64,000 bases of DNA from assembly GCF_001014975.1 (NCBI RefSeq), contig NZ_BBXA01000013.1:186001-250000 (forward strand), written 5' to 3'. Under the pieces are notes generated by a model, which saw nothing but the letters and a program-made list of their open reading frames with translations, was not told the DNA's origin and did not search any database. The first letter of the stretch is position 1. Each line of letters begins with the position of its first letter. This document shows, in pieces, positions 44,172 through 52,126 of the stretch. The stretch comes from Novosphingobium sp. MD-1. GTDB lineage: Bacteria > Pseudomonadota > Alphaproteobacteria > Sphingomonadales > Sphingomonadaceae. The position numbers were made by a program, and so were the translations under genes.

Positions 44172-44186
44172 ATATCCAAAAGGTAT
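44172..44186. promoter_or_regulatory. BenM/CatM-type operator between catR and catB
   Basis: ATATCCAAAAGGTAT fits ATAC-N7-GTAT with a single mismatch (ATAT for ATAC). It lies four bases upstream of the LysR ATG and about 90 bases upstream of catB, a typical position for a LysR autoregulatory site. Confidence 0.65.
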
Positions 44187-44273
44187 CAGGCCGGACCAAG
44201 ACGATCTTTCACGCACGCGGGAGGAGTCAATAGGAGAGGTGGAATATATGGCGGTTGGGAAGGGAATCGGCCG

Positions 44274-45431
44274 TTGGCGACCATAGACGCGATTGATACC
44301 TGGATTGTCGATGTTCCGACGATCCGCCCGCACGTGCTGTCGATGACCTCGATCAGCCGCCAGTCGATGGTGATCGTGCGCGTGCGCTGCGCCGACGGGG
44401 TGTCGGGGCTGGGCGAGGGGACGACGATCGGCGGGCTTGCCTATGGCGACGAAAGCCCGGAGAGCATCAAGCTCACCATCGATACCTATTTCGCACCGCT
44501 GCTGGTCGGCGCGGATTCGGCGATGCCGGCCGCGCTGATGACGCGGCTGCGGCAGAACGTCGTCGGCAACCACTTCGCCAAGAATGCGGTGGAGACCGCG
44601 CTGTTCGATTGCGTTGCGCGGCGTGCCGGCGTGCCGCTCTCTGATCTGTTGGGCGGTCGGCAGCACGATCGCTTGCCGGTATTGTGGACGCTGGCCAGCG
44701 GCGACACGGCGAAGGACATCGCCGAAGCCGAAGCGATGATCGCGGCGCGGCGGCACAACGTGTTCAAGCTCAAGATCGGCAAGCGCCCCCTGGCCGACGA
44801 CGTCGCCCATGCCGGCGCGATCAAGCGGGCGCTGGGCGCCGGCGCATCGGTGCGCGTGGACGTGAACCAGGCGTGGGACGAGCAGACCGCGCGCAAGGGC
44901 GCGCGGATGTTGGGCGATGCGGGGATCGATCTGATCGAACAGCCGTTGCCGCGGGCCGACCGGGCCGGCATGGCGCGCCTTGCGGCCAGCGCTCCCATCG
45001 CGATCATGGCGGACGAAGCCTTGCGCGGCACGCACGACGCTTTCGATCTTGCCGCGATCCGCGCCGGCGATGCCTTCTCGATCAAGGCAGCGCAGGCCGG
45101 CGGGCTGATCGCGGCGGCAAAGGTCGCGGCGATCGCCGAGGCGGCGCATATCGGCCTCTATGGCGGCACGATGCTGGAAGGCAGCGTGGGCACGGCGGCG
45201 GCGGCGCACCTCTGTTCTACGTTCGCCACGCTGGCATGGGGCACCGAATTGTTCGGGCCGCTGCTGCAGACCGAGGAAATCCTCGCCACGCCGCTCGAGT
45301 ATACCGATTTCGCGCTGACCGTGCCCAAGGGGCCGGGGCTCGGGATCGAGCTTGACGAGGACAAGGTCCGCCACTTCCGCCGCGATGCGCCGCAGCGCAC
45401 CGTGGTCATGCTCAACCAGGCCGCGAGGTAA
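44274..45431 (+). CDS. catB: Muconate cycloisomerase CatB
   Basis: Converts cis,cis-muconate to muconolactone in the catechol ortho-cleavage pathway. It belongs to the enolase superfamily. The 385-residue protein has the Lys-x-Lys motif (Lys165, Lys167), metal ligands Asp196, Glu222 and Asp247, and Lys271 on the opposite face. No in-frame ATG or GTG occurs between the LysR gene and the conserved N-terminus, so the start is probably TTG, with AAGGGA upstream. It heads the catBCA-pcaD operon. The unusual start codon may limit its expression. Confidence 0.92.
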   Translation: MATIDAIDTWIVDVPTIRPHVLSMTSISRQSMVIVRVRCADGVSGLGEGTTIGGLAYGDESPESIKLTIDTYFAPLLVGADSAMPAALMTRLRQNVVGNHFAKNAVETALFDCVARRAGVPLSDLLGGRQHDRLPVLWTLASGDTAKDIAEAEAMIAARRHNVFKLKIGKRPLADDVAHAGAIKRALGAGASVRVDVNQAWDEQTARKGARMLGDAGIDLIEQPLPRADRAGMARLAASAPIAIMADEALRGTHDAFDLAAIRAGDAFSIKAAQAGGLIAAAKVAAIAEAAHIGLYGGTMLEGSVGTAAAAHLCSTFATLAWGTELFGPLLQTEEILATPLEYTDFALTVPKGPGLGIELDEDKVRHFRRDAPQRTVVMLNQAAR

Positions 45432-45433
45432 TC

Positions 45434-45724
45434 ATGCTCTTTCAGGTGGAAATGCTCGTCAAGGTGCCGGCGCATCTCGATCCGGCCGAGTTCGACCGGC
45501 TCAAGGCCGAGGAAAAGGCGCGCGCCGAAGACCTGCAGCGGGCTGGCACGTGGCGGCATCTGTGGCGGCACGTGGGAGCCTATGCCAATACCAGCATCTT
45601 CGACGTGGCCAGCAACGAGGAGCTTCATGCTATCCTCACCGGCCTGCCGCTGTTCCCGTTCATGGACATCACCGTGACGGCGCTGTGCCGCCACCCGTCG
45701 TCCATCCACAGTGACGACCGCTGA
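45434..45724 (+). CDS. catC: Muconolactone delta-isomerase CatC
   Basis: Isomerises muconolactone to 3-oxoadipate enol-lactone. At 96 residues it has the family's normal length. MLFQVEMLVKVPAHLDPAEFDRLKAEE and the GLPLFPFMDITVTALCRHPSS region are characteristic. It starts two bases after the catB stop, with GAGGT as ribosome-binding site, and is followed 27 bases later by catA. Confidence 0.95.
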   Translation: MLFQVEMLVKVPAHLDPAEFDRLKAEEKARAEDLQRAGTWRHLWRHVGAYANTSIFDVASNEELHAILTGLPLFPFMDITVTALCRHPSSIHSDDR

Positions 45725-45751
45725 GGTCGCGCAAGTTCAAGGAGAGGTTTC

Positions 45752-46681
45752 ATGGCATCAGAACTCGTGCAGGAATCCGGCGTGCAGAACTACCTCGACC
45801 GCATTGCCGGGGTGGACCAGCCCGGCGGTGACGCGCGCACCAAGGCGATCGTGCGGCGCATCGTGTCGGACCTGTTCACCACCATCGACGATTTCGACGT
45901 GACCGCCGAGGAATTCTGGCACGCGCTGCACTTCCTGCAGGAAGCGGCGCCGGAATTCGGGCTGATCGCGCCGGGCCTCGGCTTCGATCACTTCCTCGAC
46001 ATCCGCATGGACCGGGCCGACAAGGCCGCCGGCATCGCGGGCGGCACGCCGCGCACGATCGAAGGCCCGCTCTATGTGCCCGGCGCGCCGCTGGCCAAGG
46101 GCTTCGCGCGGCTGGACGATGGCACCGACACGGGCGAGACGCTGATCATGCACGGGCGCGTGTTCGATCGCGATGGCAAGCCGGTGGCGGGTGCGATCGT
46201 CGATGTCTGGCACGCGAATACCAAGGGCGGCTATTCGGTGTTCGACCCTTCGCAGACCGCGTACAACAACCGCCGCCGCATCGAGACGGGGGCCGACGGC
46301 AGCTACAAGTTCCGCAGCATCGTGCCGTCGGGCTATTCGGTGCCGCCGCAGGGCGGCACGGATCGTCTGCTGTCGGCGATCGGCCGCCACGGCAACCGTC
46401 CGGCGCATATCCACTTCTTCGTGTCCGCGCCGGGCCTTCGTCATCTGACCACGCAGATCAACATCAACGGCGATCCCTATCTGCACGATGATTTCGCCTT
46501 CGCCACGCACGACGATCTCATCCCGGAGATCGTCCGCCGCGAGGAACCCGATGCGATCCACGCCGAGAACCTCAACGGTCCGTTCAGCGAAATCGCGTTC
46601 GACTTCGTGCTGCACCCGGCGGCCGAGACGGCGGAGACCGAATTGATGGCGCGCCATCGCGCTCCTGCGGTTACCGCATGA
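45752..46681 (+). CDS. catA: Catechol 1,2-dioxygenase CatA
   Basis: Intradiol Fe(III) dioxygenase that cleaves catechol to cis,cis-muconate. The 309-residue protein has an N-terminal helical dimerisation domain and the beta-sandwich catalytic domain. The iron ligands are Tyr161, Tyr195, His219 and His221 (RPAHIHFFV). GPLYVPGAPL and VDVWHANTKGGYS are typical. AAGGAGAGG precedes the ATG. Catechol would come from the iac pathway at 54-59 kb and perhaps from the Rieske cassettes. Its stop overlaps the pcaD start (ATGA). Confidence 0.95.
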   Translation: MASELVQESGVQNYLDRIAGVDQPGGDARTKAIVRRIVSDLFTTIDDFDVTAEEFWHALHFLQEAAPEFGLIAPGLGFDHFLDIRMDRADKAAGIAGGTPRTIEGPLYVPGAPLAKGFARLDDGTDTGETLIMHGRVFDRDGKPVAGAIVDVWHANTKGGYSVFDPSQTAYNNRRRIETGADGSYKFRSIVPSGYSVPPQGGTDRLLSAIGRHGNRPAHIHFFVSAPGLRHLTTQININGDPYLHDDFAFATHDDLIPEIVRREEPDAIHAENLNGPFSEIAFDFVLHPAAETAETELMARHRAPAVTA

Positions 46682-47478
46682 TCGAATCGGGAAGGGCGAT
46701 GGCGGGTGATGGCTGCGCCATCGCCTGGCGTCTGGAAGGGCCGGAGGACGGGGCGGCCGATGCGCCGGTCGTCATCCTGTCCAACTCGCTCGGGACCGCG
46801 CTGGAGATGTGGGCGCCGCAGGTGGCGGCGCTGTCCGCCAGCTTCCGGGTGCTGCGTTATGACACGCGCGGTCATGGGCGCTCCGACGTTCCGGGTGGCG
46901 CCTACGGGCTGGACCGGCTGGGCCGCGACGTGCTCGATCTGATGGATGCGCTGGGCATCGCGCGCGCGCACTTCTGCGGGCTGTCGCTCGGCGGGATGAC
47001 CGGCCAGTGGCTTGGCGTTCATGCGCCCGACCGGTTCGACCGGCTCGTGCTGGCCAACACCGCGGCTTACATGGGGCCGCCTGCGGGGTGGCAGGCACGC
47101 ATTGCCGCCGTGCTCGATGGCGGCATGGAGGTGATGACCTCGGCCCTTCTCGAACGCTGGTTCACGCCCGAGTTCCGCGCCGCCGCGCCCGAGATCATCG
47201 CGCCGGTGCGCGAGGGGCTGCTGGAGACATCGCCCGCGGGCTATGCCGGCTGCTGCGCCGCCATTCGGGACATGGACATGCGCCCGGTGATCGGCCTGAT
47301 CGACCTACGCACGCTGGTGATCGCCGGTGCCCGCGATCCGGCCACGCCCCCCGCCGATGCCGAAGTCCTTGCCGCCCGGATCGCCGGATCGCAATTGGTC
47401 ACGCTCGATGCCGCGCATCTGTCGAACATCGAACAACCCGCAGCGTTCACCGCCGCGCTGCTCGATTTCGTCAGTTGA
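46678..47478 (+). CDS. pcaD: 3-oxoadipate enol-lactonase PcaD (CatD)
   Basis: Alpha/beta-hydrolase of 266 residues that opens 3-oxoadipate enol-lactone to 3-oxoadipate. The nucleophile elbow GLSLGG holds Ser103; the Asp is expected around VIAGARDPATPP and the His in DAAHLSNIEQP. YDTRGHGRSDVP is typical of the family. It is the last gene of the operon. The next steps, 3-oxoadipate CoA transferase and thiolase, are not in the window. It overlaps the convergent AraC gene by eight bases. Confidence 0.93.
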   Translation: MIESGRAMAGDGCAIAWRLEGPEDGAADAPVVILSNSLGTALEMWAPQVAALSASFRVLRYDTRGHGRSDVPGGAYGLDRLGRDVLDLMDALGIARAHFCGLSLGGMTGQWLGVHAPDRFDRLVLANTAAYMGPPAGWQARIAAVLDGGMEVMTSALLERWFTPEFRAAAPEIIAPVREGLLETSPAGYAGCCAAIRDMDMRPVIGLIDLRTLVIAGARDPATPPADAEVLAARIAGSQLVTLDAAHLSNIEQPAAFTAALLDFVS

Positions 47479-48544
47479 GGTTGCGCAACGTTTCCGAAGG
47501 CAGCTCGCCGAACATCTTGCGATACTGCGCGGAAAAGCGGCCGAACTGGTAAAAGCCCCATTTGCAGGCGACGGACGTGACCGATGTGCCCGGCTCCGCC
47601 TGGCGCAGATCGTCGCGCGCGCGCTCCAGCCGCACGGCCTTGAGGAACGCCATTGGCGAGGTGCCGCGAAAGCGGCGGAAGCCGTCGAACAGCGCGCGGG
47701 CGCTGACGCCGCTAACATCGACCAACTGGTCCAGCGTCACCGGCTCGGCGGCGTGTGCGATGATGAACTGCTCCACGCGGCGGACGTGGTGCGGCGCGAT
47801 CTTGCACGGTTGCGGGCGCAGATGCTCCGAATAGTTGTTGGGGTGGCTTTCCAGCAGTTTCAGGATCAGTAGCGTTTCGAGGCTTCCAAGCACCGCGCGG
47901 CTTTCGCTTCCCGATGCGGCGGAAAGTTCCATGCTGAGCAGCGAGGCATAGTGCCACCAGTGCGCGTTGCCGGCATCGACCGGCATCTCCTGCGCGAATT
48001 CGAGTTCGCGGCTGAGCGGGCGGCCGATCATCATCGTGGCGTGGTGATCGAGCGCCCGGTTGCTGATCTGGACCACGCGCTGCGTGCAGTCGGCGGACCA
48101 GTGCATCCGTTTGAGATCGCGCGTGTTGACGACCGAAGCGATCGCCGGAGTGCTCAGGACGGTCCCCCGGCGCGTGCCGACCTCGGCCGCCCCCGCGAGC
48201 GGCTGCATCAGCAGCAGCATATCCTCGTCCTCGATCCCCTCGATCGATACTTCCGCGCCATAGGTCATTGCGCCGATGCCGATGTCGTTCAGGCGCTTGT
48301 GGTTGAGCCAGGCGTCGAGCCGTTCGCCGCGTCGCGCCACCGAGAGGTGGTGCGGGCAATAGGTCCGCGCGATGTGCTCGCGCACTTCGCTGAGGCTGTT
48401 GGATGCAAAGACGGCAAAGCCCGGCAATGTCTCGCAGGCATTGCCGTCCGTCGTCATGGCAATCTGGCCGCCAAGGCCTGGCATGGAACCGCTGCCCACT
48501 GTTCCCCCCGTGATTTTGCTCCCTGTTTTGACAGTCAGGATCAT
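47471..48544 (-). CDS. AraC-family transcriptional regulator (2 of 2)
   Basis: A 357-residue regulator with an N-terminal AraC-type sensing domain (about 30-230) and a C-terminal helix-turn-helix pair (LDQLVDVSGVSARALFDGFRRF and SVTSVACKWGFYQFGRFSAQYRKMFGELPS). It is paralogous to the AraC protein at 26908, with near-identical recognition segments. It is convergent with pcaD and downstream of the TonB receptor 4/SDR operon. Likely targets are the iac, cat or receptor genes around it; nothing in the sequence fixes this. The 119-bp gap upstream shows no clear repeat. Confidence 0.88.
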   Translation of the reverse strand: MILTVKTGSKITGGTVGSGSMPGLGGQIAMTTDGNACETLPGFAVFASNSLSEVREHIARTYCPHHLSVARRGERLDAWLNHKRLNDIGIGAMTYGAEVSIEGIEDEDMLLLMQPLAGAAEVGTRRGTVLSTPAIASVVNTRDLKRMHWSADCTQRVVQISNRALDHHATMMIGRPLSRELEFAQEMPVDAGNAHWWHYASLLSMELSAASGSESRAVLGSLETLLILKLLESHPNNYSEHLRPQPCKIAPHHVRRVEQFIIAHAAEPVTLDQLVDVSGVSARALFDGFRRFRGTSPMAFLKAVRLERARDDLRQAEPGTSVTSVACKWGFYQFGRFSAQYRKMFGELPSETLRNLN

Positions 48545-48663
48545 ACGGGCACCCTGGAGAGTCAATGGGCTCGGACCAGGCGCGAACCCCTGAATCCTGC
48601 ACTCGGAGGCTGCATTCCGCGCTGGCGTGTCACCGATGCGACAGGAGCGGCGCGGATACGGGA

Positions 48664-49461
48664 TTACGCGGTAATCAGCCGGGCGATCGGATCGTCGCGT
48701 TGTTCCGGCCCCAGCGCCAGATAGCCTCCATCCACGGCGACTTCCGCGCCGTTCATGAAGCGTGCCGCGTCCGAGCAGAGGAAGACTACCACGTCCGCCA
48801 CTTCCGCCGCGTCGGCGATCCGGCCGGGCATGTGGAACATCCCGCCCACTGCATCGGCTTTCGCCCGATCGTCCGCGCTCATGGCAAGGATGGCGTTGGA
48901 CCACGTCCACGCCGGCGTCACCGCATTGACGCGCACGCCAAGGCGCGCGAATTCCAGCGCCTGGCTGCGCGTAAGCTGCGCCACGGCGGCCTTGATCGCC
49001 GGATAGACGAAGCGCCCCTTTTGTGCGCGATGGCCACTGACGCTGGAAAAGTTGACGATCGCGCCGCCGTAGGCGGCAAGGTGTTCCTGCGCCAGTTGCG
49101 CGAACATCGCGCCACCGACCAGGCCGATGTCGAGCGCCTTGAGCCAGGTCTCGCGCTTCGTCGCCAGTCCGTCGTCGAGGTAGGAGGTCGTCACGTTGAC
49201 GAGGAAGTCCAGCCGCCCGAACCGCGCGATCGTTCGGGCGATGCAGGCTTCGATCGCCGTATCCGATGTGACGTCGGTTTCGACGAACAGGGCCTCGGAA
49301 CCGAGATCGGCTTCGGCGCGCTCGCCGCCCGTGCGGTCGATATCCGCGATGACCACCCGCACACCTTGCGCGAGGAAGGCGCGGGCGACCGCCACCCCGA
49401 TCAGGGTGGCGCCCCCGGCGATGATGGCGGTGCGGCCCGCCAGTTCTTCGTACCGCGCCAT
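48664..49461 (-). CDS. Short-chain dehydrogenase/reductase (SDR)
   Basis: A 265-residue classical SDR. The cofactor loop is GGATLIGVAVARAF, a variant of TGxxxGIG. The usual NNAG motif is replaced by NVTT. The catalytic triad is visible as Ser in NFSSVSG and Tyr-x3-Lys in FVYPAIKAAV. ADIDR after beta-2 suggests NAD preference. It starts two bases after the TonB receptor 4 stop. A role as a cis-diol dehydrogenase for a Rieske product is possible, but it could be any ketone/alcohol dehydrogenase. Confidence 0.87.
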   Translation of the reverse strand: MARYEELAGRTAIIAGGATLIGVAVARAFLAQGVRVVIADIDRTGGERAEADLGSEALFVETDVTSDTAIEACIARTIARFGRLDFLVNVTTSYLDDGLATKRETWLKALDIGLVGGAMFAQLAQEHLAAYGGAIVNFSSVSGHRAQKGRFVYPAIKAAVAQLTRSQALEFARLGVRVNAVTPAWTWSNAILAMSADDRAKADAVGGMFHMPGRIADAAEVADVVVFLCSDAARFMNGAEVAVDGGYLALGPEQRDDPIARLITA

Positions 49462-49463
49462 GG

Positions 49464-51866
49464 TCAGAACGACCACTTGAGGCCGGCCGACCATTCGCGC
49501 GGCCGTGCGTAAAGCTTTTCGTAGAGCCCGAACGATGCGCCATAGACCCCCGTCTGAAGGTACTGCTTGTCGGTCAGGTTGGTCACGCCCGCGAAGACCG
49601 AAACCTTTTCGCCGGGGAAAGTGTAGGTCACGTTGGCGTTGAACAGGCTGTAGCCCGGCTGGTAGAGTTCGGGCGAATTGAGCGCGTCCATGTAGGCGCC
49701 CGAACGGTACGACCAGTCGATCCGCGCACGGACGTTGCCGCCGTTTGCGAGTTCCACGCTCTTGGAGACAGCGCCGCTCAGGCTCCAGTTGGAAACGCGT
49801 TCGAACTTCGACGCCAGCGTGATTTCGGCGGCGGCGGGATCGATCGCGGTGAAACGGGGGTGCAGATAGCCAAGGCTGCCTTCCAGGAACCAGCCGGCCC
49901 CAGCGTCGAGGCGGCCTTCCAGTTCCAGCCCCTTGATCTCGGCCGAAGCCGCGTTCTTGGTGACCGGCGCGATGCCGGTGAAAACCTGCACCTGCAGTTC
50001 ATCGTATTTGGTCAGGAACAGGGCGCCGTTCAGCGTCAGGCGGCGGTTGAACAGCTTCGACTTGAAGCCGATTTCATAGGCTGTGGCCTTTTCTGCGCCG
50101 AACTGGGGAATGTTCGCCTGCGGCGGGAACACGCGCTGGACGAAGCCGCCGCTCTTGAACCCTTTGGAGAACGATGCATAGGCCAGCACGTTGTCCGCCA
50201 CATGGAACGCGATATTGGCGCTGGGCGTTACCGCATCCTCGTTGCGATAGGCGGTGACATAGGGCAGCACGCGCGTCTGCGGGGTGTTCGGGCTGGCCGC
50301 GATCAGCGCGCCGCCAGTCTTGTCGACCAGGATTTCCTGATCGGGAAGGAACGACTTCTTGTCCTTGGTGTAGCGCAAACCGAACGTCAGATCGATCAGC
50401 GGGATCGGTGTCCAGGTCGCCTGTCCAAACGCGGCATAGCTTTTCGTGGCGAACTTGCCGCCCGACCGGAAGGTCACCGGCGTAAAGTCCAGATTATTGA
50501 TATTGTTGCCGTTCTCGTTGAAGTAATAGAGGCCTACCACGTATTTCAGCTTGTCGTCCGCGGTATTGCCCAGCACCTGCAGTTCCTCGCTGAACTGGTG
50601 CTGCTTGAGAATGTCCGCCAGGTGCAGGATCGTGAACGGCGAATGATCGCCGTCGCGGGCATAGTCGCCGCTGACGTGACGATAGGCGGTGATCGACTTC
50701 AGTTGCACCGGGCCGAGATCCCAATCGATCACGGCCTGCGCGCCCCACAGGTCGTTCCTTGCATATTGCGGGCCGGTGCCGGCATCGGCGCCGTCGCCCA
50801 CGATGAAGCGGTTGCTGAAGCAGGCTGCGGCATTGCCTTGTGGGCTGTAGGGCGCGAACGCGAAGCACGGCTGCCCGCCCAGCAGCGTGGCGAAATAGTT
50901 GTGCAGCAGCGTGAAGTTGTCGGTGGGCGCATCGAACGGCGGATTCAGCACATAGGCGCCCGCCGCAGCCGGGCTGCCGGGTGGCAGCATTGGCAGGTTC
51001 TGCGGGTTGAAGATGGCGGACTTGTACGTGACGCCCGAGAGCACGAAAGCCGGGCCGTTGGTGCGATCGCGCGTGCCTTCCACCGCAAGATTGACCTCGA
51101 ACGTGCTGCTTGGCTTCCAGCGCAGGTCGAACCGGCCGGTCAGCGTGCCGACATCGCCCAGCTCGCGGCCATCGACGAGGTGCCTGACGTAGCCATCGCG
51201 GTTGAAGGTGGCGACGGTGACCTTGGAGAACAGCGTGTCCGAAAGCGGGATGTTGGCGCTCGCCTTCACGTCGATGCGGCTGAAGCGGCCGGTCGTGACC
51301 TGCAGGTTGCCCGATGGCGTTTCATCCGGCTTTTTCGTGGTGATGCTGATCGCTCCGCCGATGGTATTGCGGCCGAACAGCGTGCCTTGCGGCCCGCGCA
51401 GGATCTCGACACGTTCGACGTCGACCAGATCGAGCAGTGCGCCGACCGAACGGGCGACATAGACGCCATCGACATAGACGCCCACGCCGGGTTCGGTGGT
51501 GGGCAGGAATTCCTTCTGCCCGATCCCGCGAATGTAGATCGCCGCCGACGATCCCGCGCCGCCGAAGCTGGGGTTGTTCTGCAAGGTCATGTTCGGGGTG
51601 AAGCTGGCAAGGCCATCGATTTTCTGCACGCCGCGCGCCTCGATCGCCGCGCCCGAGAAGGCGGAGATGGCCAGCGGGACCGATTGCGCGCTTTCCTCGC
51701 GCTTGCGGGCCGTGACCACGATGTCGCCGGCCAGCGGATCGGCCGCGGACGCGCTTTCGGTGGCAGGTGCGGCCGCCTGCGCCATGGCGATGCCGGGCAG
51801 GGCAACGGATGTGGAAAGCGATACGAGCAATCCCGCAAGGCGCGGGCCATTGAACAGAGCAGTCAT
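49464..51866 (-). CDS. TonB-dependent outer-membrane receptor (4 of 4)
   Basis: A receptor of 800 residues. It has a signal peptide (about 1-29, ending AMAQ), DIVVTARKREESAQSVPLAIS, the plug motif RVEILRGPQGTLFGRNTIGGAISI and a C-terminal WSF. It resembles receptor 2 in the plug region. It is divergent from a flavin monooxygenase gene and cotranscribed with an SDR. Because the iac operon follows that monooxygenase, this receptor is a candidate importer of an indole or other aromatic compound; this is positional inference. Confidence 0.93.
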   Translation of the reverse strand: MTALFNGPRLAGLLVSLSTSVALPGIAMAQAAAPATESASAADPLAGDIVVTARKREESAQSVPLAISAFSGAAIEARGVQKIDGLASFTPNMTLQNNPSFGGAGSSAAIYIRGIGQKEFLPTTEPGVGVYVDGVYVARSVGALLDLVDVERVEILRGPQGTLFGRNTIGGAISITTKKPDETPSGNLQVTTGRFSRIDVKASANIPLSDTLFSKVTVATFNRDGYVRHLVDGRELGDVGTLTGRFDLRWKPSSTFEVNLAVEGTRDRTNGPAFVLSGVTYKSAIFNPQNLPMLPPGSPAAAGAYVLNPPFDAPTDNFTLLHNYFATLLGGQPCFAFAPYSPQGNAAACFSNRFIVGDGADAGTGPQYARNDLWGAQAVIDWDLGPVQLKSITAYRHVSGDYARDGDHSPFTILHLADILKQHQFSEELQVLGNTADDKLKYVVGLYYFNENGNNINNLDFTPVTFRSGGKFATKSYAAFGQATWTPIPLIDLTFGLRYTKDKKSFLPDQEILVDKTGGALIAASPNTPQTRVLPYVTAYRNEDAVTPSANIAFHVADNVLAYASFSKGFKSGGFVQRVFPPQANIPQFGAEKATAYEIGFKSKLFNRRLTLNGALFLTKYDELQVQVFTGIAPVTKNAASAEIKGLELEGRLDAGAGWFLEGSLGYLHPRFTAIDPAAAEITLASKFERVSNWSLSGAVSKSVELANGGNVRARIDWSYRSGAYMDALNSPELYQPGYSLFNANVTYTFPGEKVSVFAGVTNLTDKQYLQTGVYGASFGLYEKLYARPREWSAGLKWSF

Positions 51867-51974
51867 ATTTCCCCCCAGGGATCATGGAAGATCGCTTGAT
51901 CCGTTCGGTCGACGGAGTGGGGTGCATCTCGTCACGGGTTGGCGCGGGGGAATATTCAGCGGCTGCAGGCAATG

Positions 51975-52068
51975 TGCGCCCAGTGCGACTTTGCATGCGT
52001 TTGCCGCAGGCGGCGCGGGCGTGCCGTGCAAATGCTGCCGCCCGCGCACAATCCACGCACTGGGCGCA
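51975..52068. repeat. 13-bp inverted repeat flanking 68 bp in a divergent promoter region
   Basis: TGCGCCCAGTGCG (51975-51987) and its perfect complement CGCACTGGGCGCA (52056-52068) flank a GC-rich core in the 260-bp gap (51867-52126) between TonB receptor 4 and the flavin monooxygenase. The core contains further complementary stretches, such as CGCCTGCGG-like and GCCGCC segments. The structure could be a cruciform, a paired operator or a long leader hairpin. No gene was found in the gap. Confidence 0.7.
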
Positions 52069-52126
52069 TAGGCCGCCCGCGCCACGAAACCCTACCCGAT
52101 GTCCTGTCGCATAGGGGATAGACAGG

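Noticed and set aside
43968..44273. Upstream extension of catB in the same frame
   Set aside because: The extra residues run through the LysR gene and do not resemble muconate cycloisomerases.
49860..51899. A plus-strand frame of about 680 codons opposite TonB receptor 4 (and a similar one opposite receptor 2)
   Set aside because: Receptor signatures on the minus strand are unambiguous; the opposite frames are low-complexity shadows.
51975..52068. The 13-bp inverted repeat as an integron attC site or IS remnant
   Set aside because: It lacks attC core sites and no integrase or transposase fragment lies within or near it.
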